Positions 36,320 through 45,365 of a stretch of 64,000 nt of DNA are shown here, one piece after another (the stretch's first letter is position 1; each line of letters opens with the position of its first letter). This DNA is from Candidatus Zhuqueibacterota bacterium (GTDB lineage: Bacteria; Zhuqueibacterota; Zhuqueibacteria; Oceanimicrobiales; Oceanimicrobiaceae). The position numbers were made by a program, and so were the translations under genes. The stretch spans positions 1 to 64,000 of the forward strand of contig JAJDAD010000011.1 in assembly GCA_029262055.1 (NCBI GenBank), read 5' to 3'. Below the pieces are notes generated by a model. That model saw nothing but the letters and a program-made list of their open reading frames with translations, ran no database searches and was not told where the DNA came from.

Positions 36320-36571
36320 CTATAGCCTACGGAGTTGGTCATGAAAAGCAGGTGAAGCGGTACAGTGCAACATTCTGGTCGCAATGTTCTTCTTGAGTTC
36401 TAACGCGATACATTCATTTGTCTTGCAGAGATAAGCGCCTCTGCCGGGCATTTTCTGAGCCACATCAATCTTGATTTCTTTTTGTGACGTTCGGACAAGG
36501 CGCAGCAACTGATTTTTGTCCCTTCTCTGGCGGCAGGCAATGCAAGTCCGAATCGGTTGATGAGAGGTCAT
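36320..36571 (-). CDS. ylxR: YlxR (DUF448) RNA-binding protein
   Basis: The 83-residue protein has the family signature RTCIACRQRRDKNQLLRLVR at residues 8-27 and PGRGAYLC at about 43-50. The two Cys in CIACR are typical. YlxR binds RNA, and a role as RNase P modulator or transcription regulator has been described for homologues. Its ATG overlaps the macro gene stop (ATGA). Confidence 0.92.
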   Translation of the reverse strand: MTSHQPIRTCIACRQRRDKNQLLRLVRTSQKEIKIDVAQKMPGRGAYLCKTNECIALELKKNIATRMLHCTASPAFHDQLRRL

Positions 36572-37104
36572 CCCAGTGGGTCTTCGACAGCTTCTTCGTC
36601 CTCTTCACTGCGCCAACATTCTTCCCATTCAACGATCAAATCTTCATTCTTGTCGATCAAAACCACGTCTTGCAGCTTGGCATTGCGTGTCGAAAATTTC
36701 CGGACCGCTGCGATCATGGCCTGCGCTGCATCCTGCAACGATACTTTGCCTGTACCCAGGCCCATCCCCGGAATCGCCAAGCTGTGAAATTCGTGCTCCA
36801 CTGCCGTCTCCAGGGCGGCGTCCATAGCCTGTTCGATCTTCTTTACGGATGTTCGTTGTACCGGCATAGCCGTGATTGGCGCGTGGATGATATGCTGGCA
36901 CGGTAGTCTTCCGGAATCCGTGACAGCGGTACGGCCGATGGCAATGGGCGCCTGCGCCATGACTTCACGCTCTATTTTCTTGCCCCCCGATCGTAGAATC
37001 GTTGCCCCCACCTCGTGCCCCATCTCACCCTCAGAGTTTGTTGGATTCACGATGGCATCTACCGCTTGTTCAGTCAATTTACCGACCACAAATTGGATTT
37101 CCAT
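36568..37104 (-). CDS. macro-domain protein (ADP-ribose/O-acetyl-ADP-ribose binding)
   Basis: This 178-residue protein matches the macro fold: VDAIVNPTNSEGEMGHEVGATIL (adenine and distal-ribose loops) and LAIPGMGLGTGKVS (phosphate-binding loop). It resembles the YmdB/Af1521-like group that hydrolyses or binds ADP-ribose derivatives. The acidic C-terminal tail (EECWRSEEDEEAVEDPLG) is extra. It opens the operon with ylxR, L7Ae and the folate enzyme, and its stop overlaps ylxR by 4 bases. Confidence 0.9.
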   Translation of the reverse strand: MEIQFVVGKLTEQAVDAIVNPTNSEGEMGHEVGATILRSGGKKIEREVMAQAPIAIGRTAVTDSGRLPCQHIIHAPITAMPVQRTSVKKIEQAMDAALETAVEHEFHSLAIPGMGLGTGKVSLQDAAQAMIAAVRKFSTRNAKLQDVVLIDKNEDLIVEWEECWRSEEDEEAVEDPLG

Positions 37105-37226
37105 CTGCTGCCTCCTATCGGTTTAGAGCCAACACAACCTTGCGACAAAGACAATGATTCTCTGAGAGGGAAGTGCAAAAACCTAACGCAATGGCGACAT
37201 AAAGTCAAGTGAAATCCGGAACTGGA

Positions 37227-40200
37227 CTAACGGACGATAGCCAGCTTCTCGACAACCTCCTGCTGCCGGCCGTCGCGTTGTGCGATAATCTTGTACAGAT
37301 AGACGCCGTTGGCCAAACGATCACCGGCCCGGTCCCGGCCGTCCCAAAAATAACGATTGAAGCCAACTTGTCCGGGAAGCGTATTCAGGTTTAGAATCAA
37401 CCGGCCCGCGACCGTGTAAACTTTGATAGAGACCTGATCCGCAGACCGGGTTAGAACGTAGGTAAAATCAGTGCCGGAACTGAACGGATTGGGATAGTTC
37501 ATCACATTGGCGAGAATAAACTCATCGCTCACAAAAAACGTCGTCTGCAGGGACTCACGATTGTCGCTGTTGTCACTAGCAGCAACGGAGATCTCGTGCT
37601 CGCCCGGAGTGAGTTCCGGGCTTAGCAAAACGCTGGCGCGCAAGTCAGCCTCATCGACCGGAGCGGGCAGAAATGTCGCCTGTCCGTTGCCTGGGCCGTA
37701 GCCGATTTTTCGACCATCGAGGAGGATCGTCACCCTGCTGGTATCTTGCAGTTCAACACGGGCCAGATCACGCACCTCGACTACGATTTCGGGTTTGGAC
37801 GAGACGAATTCATTGACAGCGACCGCGCGTCCGTCAAAAGTGATCCGGATTTCCGGTCTGAGCGTATCTCGTTCAACCCAAATGTTGGTTGAAACTGTGT
37901 TGTTGGTTTCGTTGATTTCGGGGATTTCATCATCAGCATCTACGAGAATCCGGAACCTCACCTCGCCATCTAAGTCCGAAGATGGTATCATAGCCTTAAA
38001 TGGTTTTGAATCGCCCGCCGCGATCTCGTCGAGTCGAGCCTCGGCTACAGCAGACTCCGTTGCGTTTTTAGGTGTAGCGAAAACTCGGATGGTACAGCTG
38101 TCGTTGGCTGTGATACCCCAGTTGCCAACTGTAGCAGTAATCTCAATATCATCACCTACTTGCACCGTGTCGTTTCGAGCTTCAATGGAGTCATTTCCTA
38201 TGACCAGATCCGGAGGAGGAATAAAATCAGCGGACCAGTAATGAAGCACAGGCGTGGAGAGGCCGTCATTTGACGCAAATTCAGCCACCAAAGAGATGGT
38301 GCGGTAGTGACTGGCGTCAATTGCGGAGAGATCGACTTGGGTCATATCTCGTCCTAATTCGAGTAAGCTGTCCAGCCTGCCCGTGACGCGATTCCGTCCA
38401 AAAATCTTTACCCGTAGCTCAGCACCCTCGCCAATCGATGACAAATCCAGCCCCGCGGTGCCCCAACCGGTGGAAGGACCAATTTCAGGGGAACCCAGGA
38501 CACCGGTCTTGTTGTAAAGGGTGACGGTATCCTCGATGGCCACTCCTCCTTCTCCAGCCTTGACAAGTTCCTCAGGCACAGAACCCGTAGAGGCGCCTTT
38601 CTTTCCTATGATAGCCCAGGAATCACGAGCACCCACCTGCCGGGTCAAGCTACTACCGATGGCCTCCAAGGCCAAATGAGCATTCTCCGTCATTGCGTCG
38701 CTTCCTTCGTCATCAATCGCCACCAAGACGATTCTCCCGGGCTTTAAGCCGATAATGAATTGGGCCATCTCCTCCGCGGCATTTTGGTCACTGTGCGTGT
38801 CAAAATGAACCGTTGCGAGCAGCTCGCCGGTCGTTTCATCGAAGACGGCCAGATTATGCCCCCGATGATTTCCCTCCACGACTATTCCGTTGACAGAAAG
38901 CTCAGACAAATTGCCATCAAGAAAACCCTGTGACAATGCTCCGAATACAAACGTATTCTGAGAGAGAACCACCGAATCCTGAACGAATGATAAGTTCTTA
39001 GCTTCGTTTTCTTCGAACTGTGACGACGAGGTTTGCGTCCAACTCGAAGTGGCCGAAGGCTCGTACAGGAAGCTCTGATTCCGCCAGGCTCCAAAGTCGC
39101 TGCCGTCAAATGATCTGACTCGCCAGTAGTAGACTCCCTTTTCCGGGAGCCCTGTCTCCCATCTGGCAACCAAACCACTCGATTGCAGAGGTGGGGATGC
39201 CACCAGCAAAGAGCTGTTAAATGTATCCGCCTGGTCGATTTCGAAGTGATAGGTTGTCTCGCTATTGGACAGGCGACTATTCGTCGTCACAAGCGCGACG
39301 GGTGACGTGTTGACCACTCCATAATTCAGCGGTTTTATGGTCGTGAGATCCGTCAAAAAAACATCGATTCTCCGCACAGCGCTATTGTTCGCGTCTGATG
39401 ACTCTTCAATCAGGTCATGTGGATCGACACGCACTGCAAACAGGTGAGTTCCGGCTTGTTTGGGTATCGGCCATTCAATGAACAGTGAATCTACGTTCTT
39501 GACTGGCGCCATCTTCGAGACGCTGATTGGCCTCTGGGCGCCTGCGGGACTGGTGTGGCTAATATCAACTTCTACGCTATCTTGGGAAACTGGCCCATAA
39601 TTCCTTATCTTTATGCCGACAGTTTCCGTTGAGTCTGTTGCTAGTAGAAAATCACGACTAAAAGCTATATCAGCAGCATTGACGGCTAATTCTGGTTTGG
39701 CTGATAGACTCAGTCTCAGAGCAGGGTCTCCAATCACCACATATTGGTTGATGACATTTCTATTGCGCGACGACTCACCTAGTTTGCCCCACAAGAACAG
39801 CTTTGCGAGCGATGTGGCCTCTCCTATGGACCGCACTCCGCCTTGGGAAACGCTGGAAAAGAGTCCCTGCAATAGAAAGAAGTCCTGCGTAATATACCCA
39901 AATCCACTCGCGCCCCAGTACGCAATGGCCCCTTGACGATCCAGCACATATTCCTCAGACAGACTATTGCGGATGGGGTTGGCAAAGCGGGCCGAGTGAC
40001 ACGACATCCCTGTCATAAAGGGGAAGATTGTGTTTTGCCAATCGGATGGCCCTCCAATATCTATATCCCAAACCGAACTTGCGGCATGCCCAATAAAGTT
40101 GGCCCAAAGAACACCCTCCTTGATCTTTTGTGCGGCGATTTCCCGAAAGTCTAACGAAATTACTTCTTCAGTCATCTTGTTAGCTTGCCTTACCGTTCCG

Positions 40201-42983
40201 AAAAGAGGTGGGGCGCCGACGTAGTTGTCAACCAACTCAGTGGCCTGTCGGCGAAAGATAGTTTGCTCGACATCGTTGAAACCGCCATTGAAAAACAGAA
40301 ACTCTTTGTTCCACGAACTGAAGTCGCTCTCCTCGTAGTCTATAATCTTGTTGATTAGGACTTGAGCCTGTTCAGACGTTTCAACGGGAATTCGACCCAG
40401 ATGCATATCGGGTAAGATATCATCTCCAGAATCGAGAGTCACGAACCAGTTATCCGCCACTGGGTCGCCATAAGCTGGAACATAGCTTGTCTTTGAGGTT
40501 TCAGGCATCAATCTTTTGGGGTCCCACGATGCGTCTCCCAGAAGGACGACATACATTGGAGCCGGCTTCAACCAAATCGTGTAGGTGTACTTCAGAAACT
40601 CTTTGATTGCCACAGGTGAGACGATGCCATAATTGAACTCGTCGTAGATATCCTCCGCATCAACTACGAATGTGCGAAACGCGTTATGCTGCTTTCGATA
40701 GTCTGCCAAGGCCTTGGCTGATTCCCAAAACTCCCGGTGAGTTATAACAACATAGTCCGCACCGAGATCCGGGTTTCTAAGATTGCTAGGCAAATCGAGA
40801 CGCATGTTCCTGGGCTTCTGAAATTTCGACTGAGTCACGCAGTAGTAGAAACCAGAACGCATGGTATCTATGAAAGATGCGATGTAACGCGTTGCCAACC
40901 CGCTATGCAGTGTATCACTTGCAACCGCCGGTCCCGAAAACCGCTTCGATACGGTTTCGGCAACTGTTCCAGTTGAAGCTCCCTTCCAGCCGACAATCGC
41001 CCACGAATCCCTGAAGCCAACGCCACGTGACAAGCTGCTCCCGATCATTTCCAAGGCTCCGTGGGCAGCATCCGTCATTTTACCCGAGCCCTCATCCACG
41101 ATTCCGGCCAGCACGATGCTCGAATCTGGCAGGGCTTGTATGTACTCAGCCATGGCATCCGCGGCGGCACTTGAATTGTGCGTGTCAAAGTTCTGGACCT
41201 CTGTTTGTCCGGTTTCACGATTGATGACCAGTAAGTAATGACCTATTCCTTGAAACGCGCGTGTCTCAAAATCCACTTCGAATTGCACAAAATTGCCGTC
41301 ATCAAAGGCAGCGGATGTGGCCGACGGAATAGAAGCACGTTGTGTCCGTGGTTTCCACAGTTTTCCGCTTTGCGAATGAAGAATTATGGGATCGGGCTGA
41401 GCGAAATTACTAACAGCAACTTCAGCGACTTTGCCGAGCCCGGCCTGGTGAGAAAACCTCAACCCATCATCCCTGGCCGCAAAACTCCGTGGATAAATTA
41501 TCTCAACCCAGTCAAGGAGGATCTGATTCGCAACGGTTCCGAAAGTCGGCAGCAGCTTTACGCTGAGGTTATTTTCTCCATTGCGTATCATGTCATTTGG
41601 AACCGGTATTGAGATTGAGGCCGTCTCCCTATTGTCAAAAAACGCTTCGTGAATCTGGACATCATTGACGGAGATTACGACGTGGTGGTCGGGTTCAACA
41701 GGATCCAGTGTAGTGCCCTTGACCACAACCCTGACCGTACATGTAGCGACGGGTTCGTAATGGCCACTGATACGAAATCCGATGGACTCTTTCTCGTCCT
41801 CGAACAGATACCGCCAAATCCAACCTTCTCCATCATCGTATGTACTTGCTATATTCCAGCGATAGAATACCAGATCCTTCTCAACATGAAGCGTGTCCCA
41901 GTAGAATGGCACCGATTCCGTTGCCGGCGGCGGGGCCTCGACTCTGTCGTAGCGTTTCCCAGCTTCTCCATCAAAAGTGAGCCAGTAGACGTTATCATCC
42001 GTGAACATGTCGTTGAATAGACCTTCCTGTCGATTGCGCTCGGCAAGGAAACGCAGCTGATTCTGGTCGTCGAAGATACCGTCGGTGGGTCCATCAATCC
42101 AGATGGGAATCTGCTCGCCACGATTAATCACTTTGGCATTGCGCGTTTCGACAATCCCGCCTTTAAGGCCCGCATCTATGAGGTCATCGTAGCCTACCGA
42201 GTAGACGCCATCTTCATTCACATCCAACTTGAAATATGAATAGTCGGTATTGTACCAGTTCTCACCAGGGACATTGCTTCTTGTTTGGTGGTACAGAGCC
42301 GCGCTCGGGTTGAGCAATAACGGCCCGACAGCTCTAATAAACTGAGAATCGACGCCAAGTGCAGCTCTGCTTGGCTCAGCAGACGTCGAACTCCAGTCCA
42401 CTTGAAATCTCAGTTTCTTGCAACGCCGTATTGTCTTTCGGATGGGGTTGTACTGAATCGGGTTGACCCCAATTCTGAACAGGTTCACGCCTCGGATCTT
42501 GCCCTCTCTTCCATGCTCTATAATGTTATGTGGCCAGAAAGAATCTGAGCTGTAAGCAGGTCCCTCGTCCCACAGATAGTCCACTATATTGGCTTTGAGA
42601 TCTGTCTGGGCCGCTGCGCTGGGCAAAACGCGAAATTGACCTTCTATTTCGTCAGTTTCAACCTCCAGAATAGAAATAGTGACTTCTGCTCCAGGTGGGA
42701 CTTGGGCTAACAGCCCGAGTGTAGGCACCTCTGGACTACCGGGAAGGTTCCTGACACCGTAGCCAGTAACAAAAATCTGATGATATTTTCTGCCCTCAAC
42801 CTCAAGTGGACTGATATTGATTTCATAAGGTTTAAGCGTGATGAGCAGTCGGGACTCGCTTACGCGTTCCACAGAGACACGCTCATTCGGCGAAGAGCCT
42901 CCCCAAGCCAAACGGGTTGCCAAAAGCAATAACGCGATACACGCACTCGCGCGAAACAACAGAGGCATCATTATGTTTCGCAT
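37227..42983 (-). CDS. C25 (gingipain-type) peptidase, PorU2-like, with two ILEI/FAM3-like domains
   Basis: This 1918-residue secreted protein starts with a signal peptide (FRASACIALLLLATRLAWG) and a C25 propeptide-like region (about 30-330). The first ILEI-like domain (about 574-680) has NFDTHNSSAAADAMAEYI, GSSLSRGVGFRDSWAIVGWKG and similar strings. The C25 catalytic domain (about 735-1110) has His966 in NFIGHAASS and Cys995 in GMSCHSARF, spaced like the gingipain dyad. A second ILEI-like domain (about 1370-1480) repeats FDTHSDQNAAEEMAQFI and RDSWAIIGKKGASTG. CARDB-like Ig modules (about 1590-1720) and a MNYPNPFSSGTDF C-terminal domain follow. The resemblance to PorU-type sortases or gingipains is inferred. 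It is 6 bases downstream of the WecA-like gene, at the end of the polysaccharide locus. Confidence 0.88.
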   Translation of the reverse strand: MRNIMMPLLFRASACIALLLLATRLAWGGSSPNERVSVERVSESRLLITLKPYEINISPLEVEGRKYHQIFVTGYGVRNLPGSPEVPTLGLLAQVPPGAEVTISILEVETDEIEGQFRVLPSAAAQTDLKANIVDYLWDEGPAYSSDSFWPHNIIEHGREGKIRGVNLFRIGVNPIQYNPIRKTIRRCKKLRFQVDWSSTSAEPSRAALGVDSQFIRAVGPLLLNPSAALYHQTRSNVPGENWYNTDYSYFKLDVNEDGVYSVGYDDLIDAGLKGGIVETRNAKVINRGEQIPIWIDGPTDGIFDDQNQLRFLAERNRQEGLFNDMFTDDNVYWLTFDGEAGKRYDRVEAPPPATESVPFYWDTLHVEKDLVFYRWNIASTYDDGEGWIWRYLFEDEKESIGFRISGHYEPVATCTVRVVVKGTTLDPVEPDHHVVISVNDVQIHEAFFDNRETASISIPVPNDMIRNGENNLSVKLLPTFGTVANQILLDWVEIIYPRSFAARDDGLRFSHQAGLGKVAEVAVSNFAQPDPIILHSQSGKLWKPRTQRASIPSATSAAFDDGNFVQFEVDFETRAFQGIGHYLLVINRETGQTEVQNFDTHNSSAAADAMAEYIQALPDSSIVLAGIVDEGSGKMTDAAHGALEMIGSSLSRGVGFRDSWAIVGWKGASTGTVAETVSKRFSGPAVASDTLHSGLATRYIASFIDTMRSGFYYCVTQSKFQKPRNMRLDLPSNLRNPDLGADYVVITHREFWESAKALADYRKQHNAFRTFVVDAEDIYDEFNYGIVSPVAIKEFLKYTYTIWLKPAPMYVVLLGDASWDPKRLMPETSKTSYVPAYGDPVADNWFVTLDSGDDILPDMHLGRIPVETSEQAQVLINKIIDYEESDFSSWNKEFLFFNGGFNDVEQTIFRRQATELVDNYVGAPPLFGTVRQANKMTEEVISLDFREIAAQKIKEGVLWANFIGHAASSVWDIDIGGPSDWQNTIFPFMTGMSCHSARFANPIRNSLSEEYVLDRQGAIAYWGASGFGYITQDFFLLQGLFSSVSQGGVRSIGEATSLAKLFLWGKLGESSRNRNVINQYVVIGDPALRLSLSAKPELAVNAADIAFSRDFLLATDSTETVGIKIRNYGPVSQDSVEVDISHTSPAGAQRPISVSKMAPVKNVDSLFIEWPIPKQAGTHLFAVRVDPHDLIEESSDANNSAVRRIDVFLTDLTTIKPLNYGVVNTSPVALVTTNSRLSNSETTYHFEIDQADTFNSSLLVASPPLQSSGLVARWETGLPEKGVYYWRVRSFDGSDFGAWRNQSFLYEPSATSSWTQTSSSQFEENEAKNLSFVQDSVVLSQNTFVFGALSQGFLDGNLSELSVNGIVVEGNHRGHNLAVFDETTGELLATVHFDTHSDQNAAEEMAQFIIGLKPGRIVLVAIDDEGSDAMTENAHLALEAIGSSLTRQVGARDSWAIIGKKGASTGSVPEELVKAGEGGVAIEDTVTLYNKTGVLGSPEIGPSTGWGTAGLDLSSIGEGAELRVKIFGRNRVTGRLDSLLELGRDMTQVDLSAIDASHYRTISLVAEFASNDGLSTPVLHYWSADFIPPPDLVIGNDSIEARNDTVQVGDDIEITATVGNWGITANDSCTIRVFATPKNATESAVAEARLDEIAAGDSKPFKAMIPSSDLDGEVRFRILVDADDEIPEINETNNTVSTNIWVERDTLRPEIRITFDGRAVAVNEFVSSKPEIVVEVRDLARVELQDTSRVTILLDGRKIGYGPGNGQATFLPAPVDEADLRASVLLSPELTPGEHEISVAASDNSDNRESLQTTFFVSDEFILANVMNYPNPFSSGTDFTYVLTRSADQVSIKVYTVAGRLILNLNTLPGQVGFNRYFWDGRDRAGDRLANGVYLYKIIAQRDGRQQEVVEKLAIVR

Positions 42984-42989
42984 AAGAGG

Positions 42990-44099
42990 TTAGTCGCCAT
43001 TAGGCACCGAACTCTCCAGTTTGGCTCTGTTTTCCGAGAGACCTGTGGGAAGTTTCTCAAATCCTGAAGACCGCCAAGACAGGGATAGAGAATCGAAGCA
43101 TCCTAGCCTCATTCCTGCGAAAAAAAAGACAGCGGCATTGCAAAGAAATGACAAAAGGCCTGCGGTTGGACTGAGATGAAGCACCACAAGGCTTACAACT
43201 CCACAAAAAAACGTCGCACCGAACAGCAGGAAAACTGCAGTGCGCTGGTTTGAAACTATCATCAACAGACGATGATGGAGATGCTCTCTGTCACCAACAA
43301 ACGGATGCTGCCCTCGACTTAGTCGGCGTAAGATAGATATCACGGTGTCGAATAGTGGAATAAAAAGCAGAGTCACAACGGCCAATATATTCACTCCGTC
43401 CGAGACAGAAAAGGCTCGCAATGCAACTATAGAAAGCAGATAGCCAAGATACAGGCTGCCATTGTCTCCAAGAAAGATCCTGGCAGTAGAGAAGTTATAT
43501 GGCAGAAATCCCAGTGCACTTGCGCCGAGTATTAGCGCTATCGCGGCCACATCAAAATGATTGGTTGCAGTAGCACCGATGAAAACAAAAAGCGCTACGA
43601 TCACAGAGAAGCCAGTGGCCAGACCATCCACTCCGTCTATCAGATTGAGTGCATTGGTGACGGTCAGAATCCACAAAAAAGTGAGTGGAATCGCAAACCC
43701 TTCCAGAGCGTAGGAGCCCAGCAGTGGTATATAGATTTGGTCCATCACTACTCCGCTTTGAATGGCAATGAGAGCCCCTATAGACTGCCCCAGGAGCTTG
43801 TAGTTGCACTCGATCTCATGCAGGTCATCGATTAGCCCCGTGAGCAGCACGACCACGCTTCCGAGGATCACCCCCCACCAGTCCAGAAAACTATCCATGC
43901 AGAGCCAGCAGAGGCTCAAACACGTCACAAAAGTGACAGAAATGGCAAGGCCCCCGAGATTGGGAATATGGCCCTGGTGAATCGTTCGGTGATTTCGAAC
44001 TGCATAAATCTCTTTCTTAATTGCAATTCTTCTAACAATCGGTGTAAACCCTAGTGATGCAACCAGAGCCATCCCCGCCAATACCGACAACAAAAACAT
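42990..44099 (-). CDS. WecA/TagO-like polyprenyl-phosphate sugar-1-phosphate transferase
   Basis: The 369-residue protein starts at ATG 44099 (AAGGGA upstream) rather than 44123. It has about ten TM helices. Family motifs are visible: NHRTIHQGHIPNLGG (loop I), TGLIDDLHE, NALNLIDGVDGLATG (catalytic Asp loop) and IFLGDNGSLYLGY, plus the His-rich loop VGDREHLHHRL. It transfers a sugar-1-phosphate, usually GlcNAc-1-P, from UDP-sugar to undecaprenyl phosphate. That makes it the probable initiating enzyme of the locus, though it lies at its 3' end. Confidence 0.93.
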   Translation of the reverse strand: MFLLSVLAGMALVASLGFTPIVRRIAIKKEIYAVRNHRTIHQGHIPNLGGLAISVTFVTCLSLCWLCMDSFLDWWGVILGSVVVLLTGLIDDLHEIECNYKLLGQSIGALIAIQSGVVMDQIYIPLLGSYALEGFAIPLTFLWILTVTNALNLIDGVDGLATGFSVIVALFVFIGATATNHFDVAAIALILGASALGFLPYNFSTARIFLGDNGSLYLGYLLSIVALRAFSVSDGVNILAVVTLLFIPLFDTVISILRRLSRGQHPFVGDREHLHHRLLMIVSNQRTAVFLLFGATFFCGVVSLVVLHLSPTAGLLSFLCNAAVFFFAGMRLGCFDSLSLSWRSSGFEKLPTGLSENRAKLESSVPNGD

Positions 44100-44156
44100 A
44101 ATAAGTCCCTTTCTTTTCTGCAATCCATTTATTGTTCGTTACGAATGCTTTGTTGT

Positions 44157-45365
44157 TCAGTTCAAGTTCATCAGAACCCGATAGTATTGCTCTGTCGCTA
44201 TTCTTCGCTCAAAATTCTCAAGAAAATAGCGGTGGCCATTTTCTCCAAACTTCTTGGCCAGATCGCTATCACTGTGCAGGAGTAATATCTTCTCAATGAA
44301 CCCATCAACATCCCCTTCATCAATCTGAAAACCGCACTCCGCGGACTGAATGAGTCTCGCAATGTCCGAATCGTTCTTGCCAACCATGATAACCGGTCGC
44401 GCGGCGGCCATGATACCATAGATTTTACACGGCACAATGAACCCGTCAAATGAGCTCTTTAGCGATATCAGTGACACATCTCCAGCAGAGATTGAGAAGG
44501 GCAAGTCGTGACGTTTCTGGTAAGGGAAACAATACAAGTTCGCTAGATCCCACCGTTCCTTAGCCATCAGAATCTCCTTCTTTCTGACACCATCGCCGAT
44601 GAACAAAAACTTGATGTCCTCAAGATCGCGCAGAGAGACAATTCCGCCGAGAAACGTTTCGAAATCATGTGCAACACCCATGTTCCCTGAGTACTGTACT
44701 GTAAAGTACTTCTCGAGATTGTTCCGAGAAATAAATCGGTTTTCGTTTCGGCAAACAGGATAGATCTGTTTCACGTCGGCCCAATTGTGAATAGTGCTAA
44801 TCGTTGATGTTGCCACACCTTTGTTCGTCAGGGTTGTCTTCATCTTCTCCGATATGGCAATGACTCGGTCCGCGTGACGGTAGCTCTGGTTCGAGATGTG
44901 ATTCATGATGCCCGTCAGAATCCCATCTTTTTTCAAGACGCCGAACGCAACAGCTGTATCAGGATAGACGTCCTCTACCAGGTAAACAAACTTGCTACGC
45001 TTTACGACCTTTAGAAGCAAGCCAACCAAAGAAAGAAGTGGCGGCGTTGTTAGAGCAATGACCACATCTTGTTTACACAAAAACAGACTCCTGACCGTGA
45101 CCAAAAAATAAAAAGACAAGTAATCCAAAAGCCTTGCCGCATTGTTTCGCTTTCCCAGAGATGAGCTATTCACCCTGATGATCTTGGCATTGGGTTGCCT
45201 CCCGTTCCGACTTCCGTCCAGCTTGCCACCGTTGTACCGAGAATTGCTGGTGAGAACCGTCATCTTGATATTCCGGGACGCTAAATCCTCGGTCAGATCG
45301 GTCATGAGCTGAGCTGTTGCTGCAACATCGGGATAGAAATACTGGTTAATCAACAGTACTTTCAT
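44157..45365 (-). CDS. GT4-family glycosyltransferase (WbuB-like)
   Basis: This 402-residue GT-B enzyme begins KVLLINQYFYPDVAATAQLM, the start typical of WbuB-like transferases. The GT4 donor site (about 210-330) includes VQYSGNMGVAHDFETFL and KSSFDGFIVPCKIYGIMAAARPVI. It probably adds an N-acetylated or 6-deoxy amino sugar to the lipid-linked repeat. It overlaps the upstream gene by 20 bases. Confidence 0.92.
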   Translation of the reverse strand: MKVLLINQYFYPDVAATAQLMTDLTEDLASRNIKMTVLTSNSRYNGGKLDGSRNGRQPNAKIIRVNSSSLGKRNNAARLLDYLSFYFLVTVRSLFLCKQDVVIALTTPPLLSLVGLLLKVVKRSKFVYLVEDVYPDTAVAFGVLKKDGILTGIMNHISNQSYRHADRVIAISEKMKTTLTNKGVATSTISTIHNWADVKQIYPVCRNENRFISRNNLEKYFTVQYSGNMGVAHDFETFLGGIVSLRDLEDIKFLFIGDGVRKKEILMAKERWDLANLYCFPYQKRHDLPFSISAGDVSLISLKSSFDGFIVPCKIYGIMAAARPVIMVGKNDSDIARLIQSAECGFQIDEGDVDGFIEKILLLHSDSDLAKKFGENGHRYFLENFERRIATEQYYRVLMNLN

